A program made the translations under genes and the position numbers. Source: an uncultured Bulleidia sp. (GTDB lineage Bacteria > Bacillota_I > Bacilli_A > Erysipelotrichales > Erysipelotrichaceae). From it: 11,700 bases of DNA. The stretch covers positions 1 through 11,700 of the forward strand of contig CAKVBD010000048.1 in assembly GCA_934725105.1 (NCBI GenBank), read 5' to 3'. Shown here piece after piece: positions 6,398 through 11,700 of this stretch (positions within the stretch are counted from its first letter, which is position 1; each line of letters opens with the position of its first letter). Below the pieces are notes generated by a model that was not told where the DNA came from, made no database searches, and saw nothing but the letters and a program-made list of their open reading frames with translations.

Positions 6398-7302
6398 ACG
6401 TTTTCTTTTCTCACTTTCTTATTTTTTCTAGCAGATGAAATCACCATTGCTAAAATTGTTCCAATATATGGAATTGCATTTGTTAACTGGCTCTTTACAA
6501 CCGACTGTAATACAATTCCCAATCCCTGGCATGCACCAAAGAAGAGAGATGTAAATATTACTGTGATTGGATGATTCATTCCCATGGAAGCTGCAGCCAT
6601 TGCCATAAATCCACGACCACTCGTCATATTTTCAGCAAACAGCGTAACATTCCCCATCGCAAGACACACACCGCCAAGTCCACATAAAGCACCAGAGAAA
6701 ATAACCATTTTCATCTGTAAAGAAGTACCTTTTGTACCTAAAGATTCAGCAGCTTCTTTATTAATACCTACTGCCTGACAATGGTATCCATTGACTGTCT
6801 TGTAAAGCCAGATATAAATTATGATTGCGATAACAAAGCATAGGTAATCTAAAATTGTCAATCCGCTTAATACTGTTCCTAAGAATGGCATTTTTTCAAC
6901 ACCAGGTATATTCACACGAATCATAGGAACAAGACGATCATCTTTTAAAGTTCCACGCAAGTTGAATATTTTATAAAGCATGAAACTTGTTAAACCGCCA
7001 ATCAGAATATTTAATGCAGTACCAACAACCATATCTGCAGCTTTATATTTCACCTGAAGCAATGCTACAACAGCACCAACAAGCATTCCAGCTGCAATAC
7101 CACCGATAATAGATAACAATACACTGCCCGTAAAGTAATTCACCGCAATTGATGTAAAGCATCCAATTAACATCTGTGCTTCTAGAGCGATATTAAAGAT
7201 ACCTACCTGAGAACAAACTGCACTTCCTAAAGCTACAAGTAGAATTGGAGAGGTTGATTGAATAATGGAATGGATAACCATTGCTATGTATTCGACATTC
7301 AT
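6394..7302 (-). CDS. nupQ: Nucleoside ABC transporter permease (NupQ-like)
   Basis: A 302-residue integral membrane protein of the BPD_transp_2 family, with roughly eight hydrophobic segments spread through the chain. The segment SQVGIFNIALEAQMLIG (31-47) is the conserved signature after the first helix in this branch of permeases (compare GxxNIGxEGxxL). It resembles NupQ (YufQ) of the Bacillus subtilis guanosine transporter and would form the membrane channel with NupP. The start at 7302 has GGGAGGTG seven bases upstream and overlaps the nupP stop by four bases (ATGA); its own stop overlaps the phosphorylase start the same way. Substrate is inferred from context and family; sugars or other nucleosides cannot be excluded from the permease alone. 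Confidence 0.92.
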   Translation of the reverse strand: MNVEYIAMVIHSIIQSTSPILLVALGSAVCSQVGIFNIALEAQMLIGCFTSIAVNYFTGSVLLSIIGGIAAGMLVGAVVALLQVKYKAADMVVGTALNILIGGLTSFMLYKIFNLRGTLKDDRLVPMIRVNIPGVEKMPFLGTVLSGLTILDYLCFVIAIIIYIWLYKTVNGYHCQAVGINKEAAESLGTKGTSLQMKMVIFSGALCGLGGVCLAMGNVTLFAENMTSGRGFMAMAAASMGMNHPITVIFTSLFFGACQGLGIVLQSVVKSQLTNAIPYIGTILAMVISSARKNKKVRKENV

Positions 7303-8387
7303 GCTTCTACACCTCCCTTTCCTTCACCATGCTTCTTTTTATGTTTAAAGTTAATAACGATTTTTATAGAAACAAAGAGTGTAATACAACACTGAATAAT
7401 TGTTGCGATTTCACTTGGAATAGACATAGATCTCTGTAATGTTGATCCACCAATTTGTAATCCACTTAAGAATACAGAGGAGATAAAAATTCCAACAGGA
7501 TTCAAATCAGCAATCAATGCTGCCATCAAACCTGTCCATGCAAAGTTTGTTGATGTCAACATTCCATCAATAAATCTTCCAGAAACACCAAATGCATATG
7601 TACATCCAGCAATTGCTCCAATCGCGCCAGACAATGCCATTGTGATCATCATTACTTTCTTTTCTTTCACACCGCCATACTTTGCAAAATGAGGATTATA
7701 GCCTGTCATCTTAGATTCATATCCAAGAACTGTCTTCTTTTCATAGAAAATCATAAATACAGTCAAGAGAATTGCAATAATAAAACCAACATTCAATGTA
7801 CTTCCTTTAAAGAATCTCATTAATTTGATACCTTCTCTAAATGAAGGTGTTTGAATAGCCATTGCATCACCAGCTGTATCCTTTAAAGGATATGTAACAA
7901 GATAGGAAGTAATGTTATTGGCAACATAGTTCAACATCAAAGAAATAATAATCAGGCTTGCACCAAACTTTCTTTGAATTACTGCTGGAATCAATGCATA
8001 CAAAGCACCTGCAGCCATACCAGCAAGCCAGGCAACGATCATTACAAAAATTGCTGGACCAGGCATTTTCAATGCAACAATTGCTGAAACAATTGTTCCA
8101 GTTACCATCTGTCCCTCAACTCCAATATTGATATATCCAGCACGCCAGGACATTGCCGTAGCAAGTGCACAAATAATGACTGGTGTTGAACGAGTTAACG
8201 TTTCTGCTAAATAGTAAGGTTTAATGAATGCTTTTTGAAACATTGATGCATATACAATGATTGGATTTTCGCCACAAATCAAAATAACAATAGCACCAAC
8301 AAGGAGGCCAAAGAAAGTTGCAACCAATGGTCCTTTTATATTGGACCATGCCTTGCATAGCAAAGATTTAAAATCAAGCTTCTTCAT
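7299..8387 (-). CDS. nupP: Nucleoside ABC transporter permease (NupP-like)
   Basis: A 362-residue membrane permease of the BPD_transp_2 family, longer than its partner, as is usual for NupP/YufP. A cytoplasmic N-terminus precedes the first membrane helix (about 20-38). The signature SWRAGYINIGVEGQMVTG lies at 80-97, and a basic, glycine-rich tail (KHKKKHGEGKGG) ends the chain. It should pair with NupQ to form the pore. The ATG at 8387 has GGGAGGT seven bases upstream and lies inside the end of the ATPase gene (14-base overlap). The tight packing supports one transcript and balanced subunit synthesis. Confidence 0.92.
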   Translation of the reverse strand: MKKLDFKSLLCKAWSNIKGPLVATFFGLLVGAIVILICGENPIIVYASMFQKAFIKPYYLAETLTRSTPVIICALATAMSWRAGYINIGVEGQMVTGTIVSAIVALKMPGPAIFVMIVAWLAGMAAGALYALIPAVIQRKFGASLIIISLMLNYVANNITSYLVTYPLKDTAGDAMAIQTPSFREGIKLMRFFKGSTLNVGFIIAILLTVFMIFYEKKTVLGYESKMTGYNPHFAKYGGVKEKKVMMITMALSGAIGAIAGCTYAFGVSGRFIDGMLTSTNFAWTGLMAALIADLNPVGIFISSVFLSGLQIGGSTLQRSMSIPSEIATIIQCCITLFVSIKIVINFKHKKKHGEGKGGVEA

Positions 8388-9900
8388 GCAATGTACCTCC
8401 CATCATCAAGATTCCAAGTTTCTTTTCAGAAACATTGCTGCGAGTAAATTCGCCAACAATTTTTCCCTCGTAAATTACATAAATACGATCAGAAAGCTTT
8501 AAAATTTCAGACAACTCAGAAGAAATCAACAATACACCTTCACCATTATTTCTCTTTGAAATTAAATGATTATGAATATATTCCATTGCACCAATATCTA
8601 CACCTCTTGTAGGTTCTGCCGCAATCAATAATGGAGAATGTTGTTCAATTTCTCTAGCAACAATCAATTTCTGAATATTACCACCTGATAATTGACCAGC
8701 CTTTTGTGATAAGCTTTCGGCTTTCACGTTATAGTCAGTAATTATTCTTTGTGCAAATTCTTTTGCTGCCTGATTATTCAACAATCCATTTTTAGACAAT
8801 TCTGATTTATACTGATGCGCCATCAGAGAAGTTTCAACCATGTCAGCTTCTTTTGCACATCCCCATAGATATCTATCTTCAGGAATACAAGCAATACCAT
8901 CTGTACGAATTTCATTCACAGTTTCTTTAGAAATATCTTTTCCAGACAATGTTATCTTTCCATCATCAATATGCAATAAGCCAGTAATACAGCGAATCAA
9001 TTCTGATTGACCATTTCCAGAAACACCTGCAATACCAACGATTTCATTCTGATCCACATGCATAGACAAACCATCTAGAATATTTTTACTTCCTTCACCA
9101 TGTAAAACTGCATTTTCAACATTCAAAATACAATTACCAGGTTTCATTTCTTCAATAACGCTATTTTCTAGATGTCTACCCACCATTAAATAAGACATTT
9201 CTTCAATGGATGTATCTTGAATATCCATATCATTAATATACTTACCCGCACGCATAACAAGTACATGATCTGCAACTGTTTCAACTTCATTCAATTTATG
9301 TGTAATGATAATTAAAGATTTTCCCATCTCAGAAAGCTTCTTCATTGTTTTTAACAATTCATCAATTTCCTGAGGAGTAAGAACAGCAGTAGGTTCATCA
9401 AAAATGATAATATCTGCATTCTGATATAGAACCTTTAAAATTTCAACTCGCTGCTGAAGACCAATCGGAATTTCATCAATTGTTTTAGATGGGTCTACAG
9501 CTAAACCATATTTATCACAAAGTTCCTGTGTCTTTTTAAACGCTTCTTTACGATCAAAGAAAATTCGATTTTTTCTTGGTTCTCCACCATAAACAATATT
9601 TTCCGCAACTGTACGAGAATTCAATAACATAAAATGCTGCTGAACCATTCCAATATGATGCTGCATAGCTTCATGAGCAGATCTAATATTCACTTTTTCA
9701 CCATGAAGATAGATTTCGCCTTCCGTTGCCTGCTCAAGCCCATACAGAATTTTCATCAAAGTAGATTTTCCTGCACCATTTTCACCAATTACCGCAAGTA
9801 TTTCACCTTTATGAAGCTTCAAGGAGATATTATCATTTGCTTTTAAAGTTCCATACATCTTGGTAATGTTTCTCATTTCAAGAATTGGTTCTTTTTCCAT
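8374..9900 (-). CDS. nupO: Nucleoside ABC transporter ATP-binding protein with two ATPase domains (NupO-like)
   Basis: A 508-residue duplicated ATPase, the usual form for BMP-type nucleoside and ribose importers. The first domain has Walker A GENGAGKST (39-47), a degenerate signature IGLQQ (146-150), Walker B IIIFDE (164-169) and the H-loop His201. The second domain has a degenerate Walker A GVSGNGQSE (292-300) without the lysine, a canonical signature LSGGN (404-408) and AAEPTRGVD (428-436) instead of a canonical Walker B. This asymmetry is normal for the RbsA/NupO group: only one composite site is expected to hydrolyse ATP efficiently. AAAGGAT precedes the ATG at 9900. It follows nupN after a 73-base gap with a hairpin and overlaps nupP by 14 bases. 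Confidence 0.94.
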   Translation of the reverse strand: MEKEPILEMRNITKMYGTLKANDNISLKLHKGEILAVIGENGAGKSTLMKILYGLEQATEGEIYLHGEKVNIRSAHEAMQHHIGMVQQHFMLLNSRTVAENIVYGGEPRKNRIFFDRKEAFKKTQELCDKYGLAVDPSKTIDEIPIGLQQRVEILKVLYQNADIIIFDEPTAVLTPQEIDELLKTMKKLSEMGKSLIIITHKLNEVETVADHVLVMRAGKYINDMDIQDTSIEEMSYLMVGRHLENSVIEEMKPGNCILNVENAVLHGEGSKNILDGLSMHVDQNEIVGIAGVSGNGQSELIRCITGLLHIDDGKITLSGKDISKETVNEIRTDGIACIPEDRYLWGCAKEADMVETSLMAHQYKSELSKNGLLNNQAAKEFAQRIITDYNVKAESLSQKAGQLSGGNIQKLIVAREIEQHSPLLIAAEPTRGVDIGAMEYIHNHLISKRNNGEGVLLISSELSEILKLSDRIYVIYEGKIVGEFTRSNVSEKKLGILMMGGTLHEEA

Positions 9901-9926
9901 AATCTATCCTTTCTCTATATCCTATA

Positions 9927-9946
9927 AAAGAGCCTTCCGGCTCTTT
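9927..9946 (-). terminator. Intergenic hairpin between nupN and nupO (partial terminator or mRNA stabiliser)
   Basis: On the minus strand AAAGAGCC and GGCTCTTT form a perfect eight-pair stem with a GGAA loop, ending in only four Us before AUAGG. A weak terminator or 3'-end protector would let the binding protein be made in excess over the ATPase and permeases, a common arrangement in ABC operons (inference). Confidence 0.55.
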
Positions 9947-9973
9947 CACGGGAATAATCACATTATGTGTTTT

Positions 9974-11017
9974 TTACTTCTTAGAAGCGTTGTATGTATC
10001 TTCGTCTGGAATATTCTTGAGATCAATCTTTCCATCACGAATATCATCAACAATCTGCTTTAATGTAGCAATATCTTCATCACTTAATCTATCAGAACGA
10101 GGATTCTTGCTTTCATAGTTTACATGTACTGCACCAATTGCATTTTCCTTGATGCCCCAAACTTCATTATCTGTGTTCCATCCATTATAGTAATCATCAA
10201 TAATCTGAATTACTGTATTATATGTATCTTTGATCTGAGATGATACTACCCATGGATTGCTTGGATCTGTTTTATCTGTATCCTGTCCGGATGTATAGAA
10301 TTTCTTAGCCTGTGCTGCTTCGAATACACCAGCATCTCCACCAGCTGCTGCTGCGTTGATGAACTTAGCACCCTGTGCAAATTCCTGTTCAGCCAATGTC
10401 TTAGCCTTAGCTGGGTCATTATAAGAACCTACATAGTTGAATACGAATGTTGCTTCTGGATCCTGAGAAAGAACACCTTCCATAAATCCATAACGATATT
10501 TCCAGGAACCAGGACCTTCATTTACATGAACACCGCCATATACATGTCCATCACCATCAACTGTCAATGCTGCAAGTGCACCAATCAAATATGCACCTTC
10601 CTGTTCATTGTAAGAAATACATTTAATACGATCACTGTCAACTTCAGTATCAATTAAAGCAAAGTCTGTATCAGGGAATTCTTCACAGATCTGCATCATT
10701 GGGTCAGAAGATTCCCAACCGCCACCGATAATCAGATCGTAGCCTTCTTCAGCGTATGCACGAATGTTTTCACTAAATTCAGATGTATCAGAACATTCAA
10801 CGTTAGATGCATCAAATCCATGATCTTCTGCACTCTTCTTTAAACCATCGATCATCTGTGTAAGGAAGGCGTTTGTTCCAACCTTATTTGTTACTAATGC
10901 AATTTTCTTTGTTTCTGTTGCATCAGTACCCTTTGATCCACTATCCTTGGATGATGAGCATCCAACAAGAGATGCTGCCATTGTTACAGCTAATGCTGCT
11001 TTTGCGAGTTTTTTCAT
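9974..11017 (-). CDS. nupN: BMP-family nucleoside-binding lipoprotein (NupN/PnrA-like)
   Basis: A 347-residue surface lipoprotein and the substrate-capturing part of the importer. Residues 1-20 are a type II signal peptide with lipobox LVGC (Cys20), followed by a Ser/Gly-rich tether. The mature part shows the BMP/PnrA layout of two Rossmann-like lobes: KIALVTNKVGTNAFLTQMID near 38-57, YDLIIGGGWESSDPM, the stretch FALIDTEVDSDRI, QEGAYLIGALAA, and later VHVNEGPGSW and FINAAAAGGDAGV. Family members such as Treponema PnrA and Bacillus NupN bind purine nucleosides, guanosine among them. The ATG at 11017 has AAAGGAG six bases upstream. It heads the operon behind a riboswitch leader and a second promoter. 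Exact ligand preference is not readable by eye. Confidence 0.93.
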   Translation of the reverse strand: MKKLAKAALAVTMAASLVGCSSSKDSGSKGTDATETKKIALVTNKVGTNAFLTQMIDGLKKSAEDHGFDASNVECSDTSEFSENIRAYAEEGYDLIIGGGWESSDPMMQICEEFPDTDFALIDTEVDSDRIKCISYNEQEGAYLIGALAALTVDGDGHVYGGVHVNEGPGSWKYRYGFMEGVLSQDPEATFVFNYVGSYNDPAKAKTLAEQEFAQGAKFINAAAAGGDAGVFEAAQAKKFYTSGQDTDKTDPSNPWVVSSQIKDTYNTVIQIIDDYYNGWNTDNEVWGIKENAIGAVHVNYESKNPRSDRLSDEDIATLKQIVDDIRDGKIDLKNIPDEDTYNASKK

Positions 11018-11037
11018 TTTTTTCTCCTTTGTGTTCG

Positions 11038-11047
11038 TAAGCGCTTA
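11038..11047. promoter_or_regulatory. TAAGCGCTTA palindrome, candidate LacI-family (CcpA or purine-type) operator
   Basis: A perfect ten-base palindrome centred on CG lies about 8 to 17 bases after the predicted start of the proximal promoter and just upstream of the nupN ribosome-binding site. LacI/GalR-family operators, including CcpA cre sites, share this CG-centred core; flanking bases match the cre consensus only partly. Repression by roadblock is plausible. Confidence 0.45.
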
Positions 11048-11061
11048 ACTCATCTGCACTC

Positions 11062-11090
11062 AATATATTGTATAGTCAGTCAAAAGTCAA
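11062..11090 (-). promoter_or_regulatory. Strong proximal sigma-A promoter of the nup operon
   Basis: On the minus strand TTGACT (11090-11085) and TATATT (11067-11062) are separated by exactly 17 bases, giving five of six matches in each box. Transcription would begin near 11055 and give a leader of about 38 bases. It lies downstream of the riboswitch terminator, so transcripts from here would escape riboswitch control. Confidence 0.75.
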
Positions 11091-11190
11091 CACAAAGCAA
11101 TCATTTTTTTGACCGTTTATGTCGTTCTTGTTCATTCAGCAAGATTATCATTATACTTTTTGTCTATACAACACCTTCCCCCTTATCGCA

Positions 11191-11239
11191 AAATAAAAAA
11201 ATGTTTTCTACAATAAGACCCTCAAATCGTAGAAAACAC
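11191..11239 (-). terminator. Intrinsic terminator serving as riboswitch expression platform
   Basis: On the minus strand GUUUUCUACGAU (11237-11226) pairs with AUUGUAGAAAAC (11214-11203) in 12 pairs with one G-U, around an 11-base loop, followed by a U-rich tail (11201-11191). The 5' arm contains CUACGAU, an exact copy of the aptamer's closing strand, so the hairpin and the aptamer can be linked by alternative pairing. Confidence 0.85.
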
Positions 11240-11251
11240 AATAGAATCAAG

Positions 11252-11314
11252 ATCGTAGCAGAGATGTTAAGGCATCCCGTAGAGACGTATCGCCAATCCG
11301 AATACTTATACGAT
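11252..11314 (-). promoter_or_regulatory. Purine riboswitch aptamer (guanine type, C74)
   Basis: The minus strand folds as a purine riboswitch. P1 is AUCGUA (11314-11309) with UACGAU (11257-11252). J1/2 is UAA. P2 is GUAUUCG with CGAUAC (one bulged U) and loop GAUUGG. J2/3 reads GUCUCUAC, matching the conserved GUUUCUAC with a change only at the tolerant position 48. P3 is GGGAUG with CAUCUC and loop CCUUAA. The loop GG (11294-11293) can kiss the loop CC (11272-11271). The base equivalent to xpt position 74 is C (11258), which pairs with guanine rather than adenine. U47, C50 and U51 are kept. Both loops are one base shorter than usual. It precedes a terminator and a purine-nucleoside importer on the same strand, fitting an OFF switch. 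A deoxyguanosine-type variant is possible but less likely, since U51 is retained. Confidence 0.85.
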
Positions 11315-11329
11315 ATGAAGGACCTAAGT

Positions 11330-11335
11330 ATTATA
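11330..11335 (-). promoter_or_regulatory. -10 box of the distal (riboswitch) promoter
   Basis: A perfect TATAAT on the minus strand lies about nine bases before the aptamer region, placing the start near 11323. No good -35 box is seen 16 to 18 bases further upstream (ATAGCT region), so the promoter is a weak match overall, but the riboswitch requires a start close to here. Confidence 0.5.
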
Positions 11336-11398
11336 TCCTAATACAAAAATAAAGCTATATAAACTTCTATTAAGTAAACTTCATCAAAAATATTCCAT

Positions 11399-11427
11399 AA
11401 AAAAACTGGATATATTTGATACCCAGT
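11399..11427 (-). terminator. Intrinsic terminator upstream of the riboswitch leader
   Basis: On the minus strand ACTGGGUAU and AUAUCCAGU form nine pairs (one G-U) around a five-base loop, followed by six further Us after the stem. No gene is seen just upstream of it on this strand in the window; it may end a small RNA or insulate the nup leader from upstream transcription. Confidence 0.6.
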
Positions 11428-11561
11428 GTTTAGATATGTTTCAAAAATATCAATATATCACGTTAACCGTAGATTTTAGGTATACGGATTTTACAGATTT
11501 GCATAAAAACAGGTATGCCTTGCACATTTAGTACCTAAAGTTCATTTTTTTATACATCTAT
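11428..11561. other. AT-rich intergenic stretch without a recognisable gene
   Basis: Part of the gap of more than 300 bases between the riboswitch leader and the gene at the right edge. I see no coding frame with a ribosome-binding site. Visible items are an inverted repeat TTTAGGTA (11475-11482) with TACCTAAA (11532-11539), a small hairpin GCATA/TATGC near 11501-11518, and one copy of TAGGTATACGG. Confidence 0.4.
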
Positions 11562-11605
11562 AACACTGATTTTATTGAATTTTTCAGTATTCATCAGTGT
11601 TTTTA
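11562..11605 (+). terminator. Terminator-like hairpin before the right-edge gene
   Basis: AACACTGAT (11562-11570) and ATCAGTGTT (11593-11601) form a perfect nine-pair stem with a 22-base interior that can pair further (GAAT with ATTC), followed by TTTTAT. It would stop plus-strand transcription entering the next gene, a protection often seen in front of transposase genes. Confidence 0.6.
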
Positions 11606-11630
11606 TATGGCTTTTTTGACTAGACAATTA

Positions 11631-11636
11631 TATAAT
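11631..11636 (+). promoter_or_regulatory. -10 box for the right-edge gene
   Basis: A perfect TATAAT lies about 25 bases before the start codon at 11662. TTGACT at 11616-11621 is too close to be its -35 partner, and no strong -35 box lies at 17 bases. Confidence 0.4.
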
Positions 11637-11661
11637 GTAGGTATACGGTAGGTGTACATAT

Positions 11662-11700
11662 ATGTCTAGTTATTCTGTTCCTGAAAATATCAGAGCTATG
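11662..11700 (+). CDS. Start of a gene cut by the window edge, possibly a transposase
   Basis: Thirteen codons (MSSYSVPENIRAM) run off the right edge from an ATG at 11662 with AGGTG seven bases upstream. The VPENIRAM opening recalls the N-terminus of IS1634/IS4-like transposases of gut Firmicutes, but so short a peptide cannot prove it. The upstream terminator hairpin and the AT-rich, repeat-bearing gap would suit the end of an insertion sequence. Confidence 0.4.
   Translation, partial: MSSYSVPENIRAM

Larger units (their letters stand above)
11477..11648. repeat. Direct repeat TAGGTATACGG (11477-11487 and 11638-11648)
   Basis: Two exact 11-base copies lie 161 bases apart in the same orientation, the second between the -10 box and the start codon of the right-edge gene. 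They may be regulator or transposase binding sites, or chance in AT-rich DNA. Confidence 0.4.

Noticed and set aside
9860..10063. Plus-strand 67-codon open frame, hydrophobic
   Set aside because: Antisense to the ends of nupN and nupO and across the intergenic hairpin; no ribosome-binding site.
11150..11155. A further TATAAT on the minus strand between the terminator and nupN
   Set aside because: No acceptable -35 box lies 16-18 bases upstream, and a much better promoter lies at 11062-11090.
11252..11314. Adenine-specific or xanthine riboswitch
   Set aside because: The base equivalent to position 74 is C, not U, which excludes adenine; the xanthine class has a different fold.
11201..11341. 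Plus-strand 46-codon open frame (starts MFSTIRPSN)
   Set aside because: It has no ribosome-binding site and lies entirely on the opposite strand of the riboswitch and its terminator, whose structure explains the sequence.
1..11700. CRISPR array, tRNA or rRNA genes, phage genes
   Set aside because: No regularly spaced repeats, cloverleaf-like segments, rRNA-like stretches or phage proteins were seen in a reading of both strands.

Overview
The window is AT-rich and gene-dense, with strong AAAGGAG/GGAGG ribosome-binding sites, four-base ATGA overlaps, U-tract terminators and several lipoproteins. This indicates a low-GC Firmicute. The gene set (BMP-type nucleoside importer with purine nucleoside phosphorylase, a CXXC microprotein/polyferredoxin/TlpA redox set, and a conserved TIM-barrel 'hydrolase') suggests an anaerobic gut lineage such as Erysipelotrichia or a related clostridium. 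That placement is inference; no rRNA or other marker gene is present.

Layout, left to right. (1) Positions 1-864, minus strand: a RibD C-terminal/DHFR-like reductase with its own promoter, followed by the cut-off start of a probable GNAT acetyltransferase. (2) 882-2852, minus strand: a redox operon made of a 49-residue CXXC microprotein (CD1871A-like), a membrane polyferredoxin of the NapH/YccM type and a TlpA/ResA-like thioredoxin lipoprotein, closed by a terminator. (3) 2853-2932: a shared divergent promoter region with an inverted repeat. (4) 2933-4767, plus strand: an OmpR-type response regulator and a histidine kinase that overlap by four bases and end at a terminator. (5) 4868-5536, plus strand: a conserved barrel protein of unknown function. 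(6) A bidirectional terminator at 5535-5567. (7) 5573-11335, minus strand: a nucleoside operon, transcribed in the order BMP lipoprotein (nupN), ATPase (nupO), permeases (nupP, nupQ) and purine nucleoside phosphorylase. Its long leader holds a purine riboswitch, an intrinsic terminator, a second strong promoter and a TAAGCGCTTA operator-like palindrome. (8) 11341-11700: an AT-rich intergenic region with two further terminators, then the first 13 codons of a plus-strand gene that resembles a transposase.

How the genes fit together. The nup proteins would bring in purine nucleosides and the phosphorylase would split them to free base plus (deoxy)ribose-1-phosphate. Guanine made this way could bind the riboswitch and switch the leader off, giving product feedback. 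The riboswitch is not a standard annotation target for ORF callers and is the most informative non-coding element here. The redox operon and the divergent two-component pair look like a self-contained system moving electrons across the membrane to a surface thioredoxin-like protein under its own sensor. The substrate and the signal cannot be read from the sequence.
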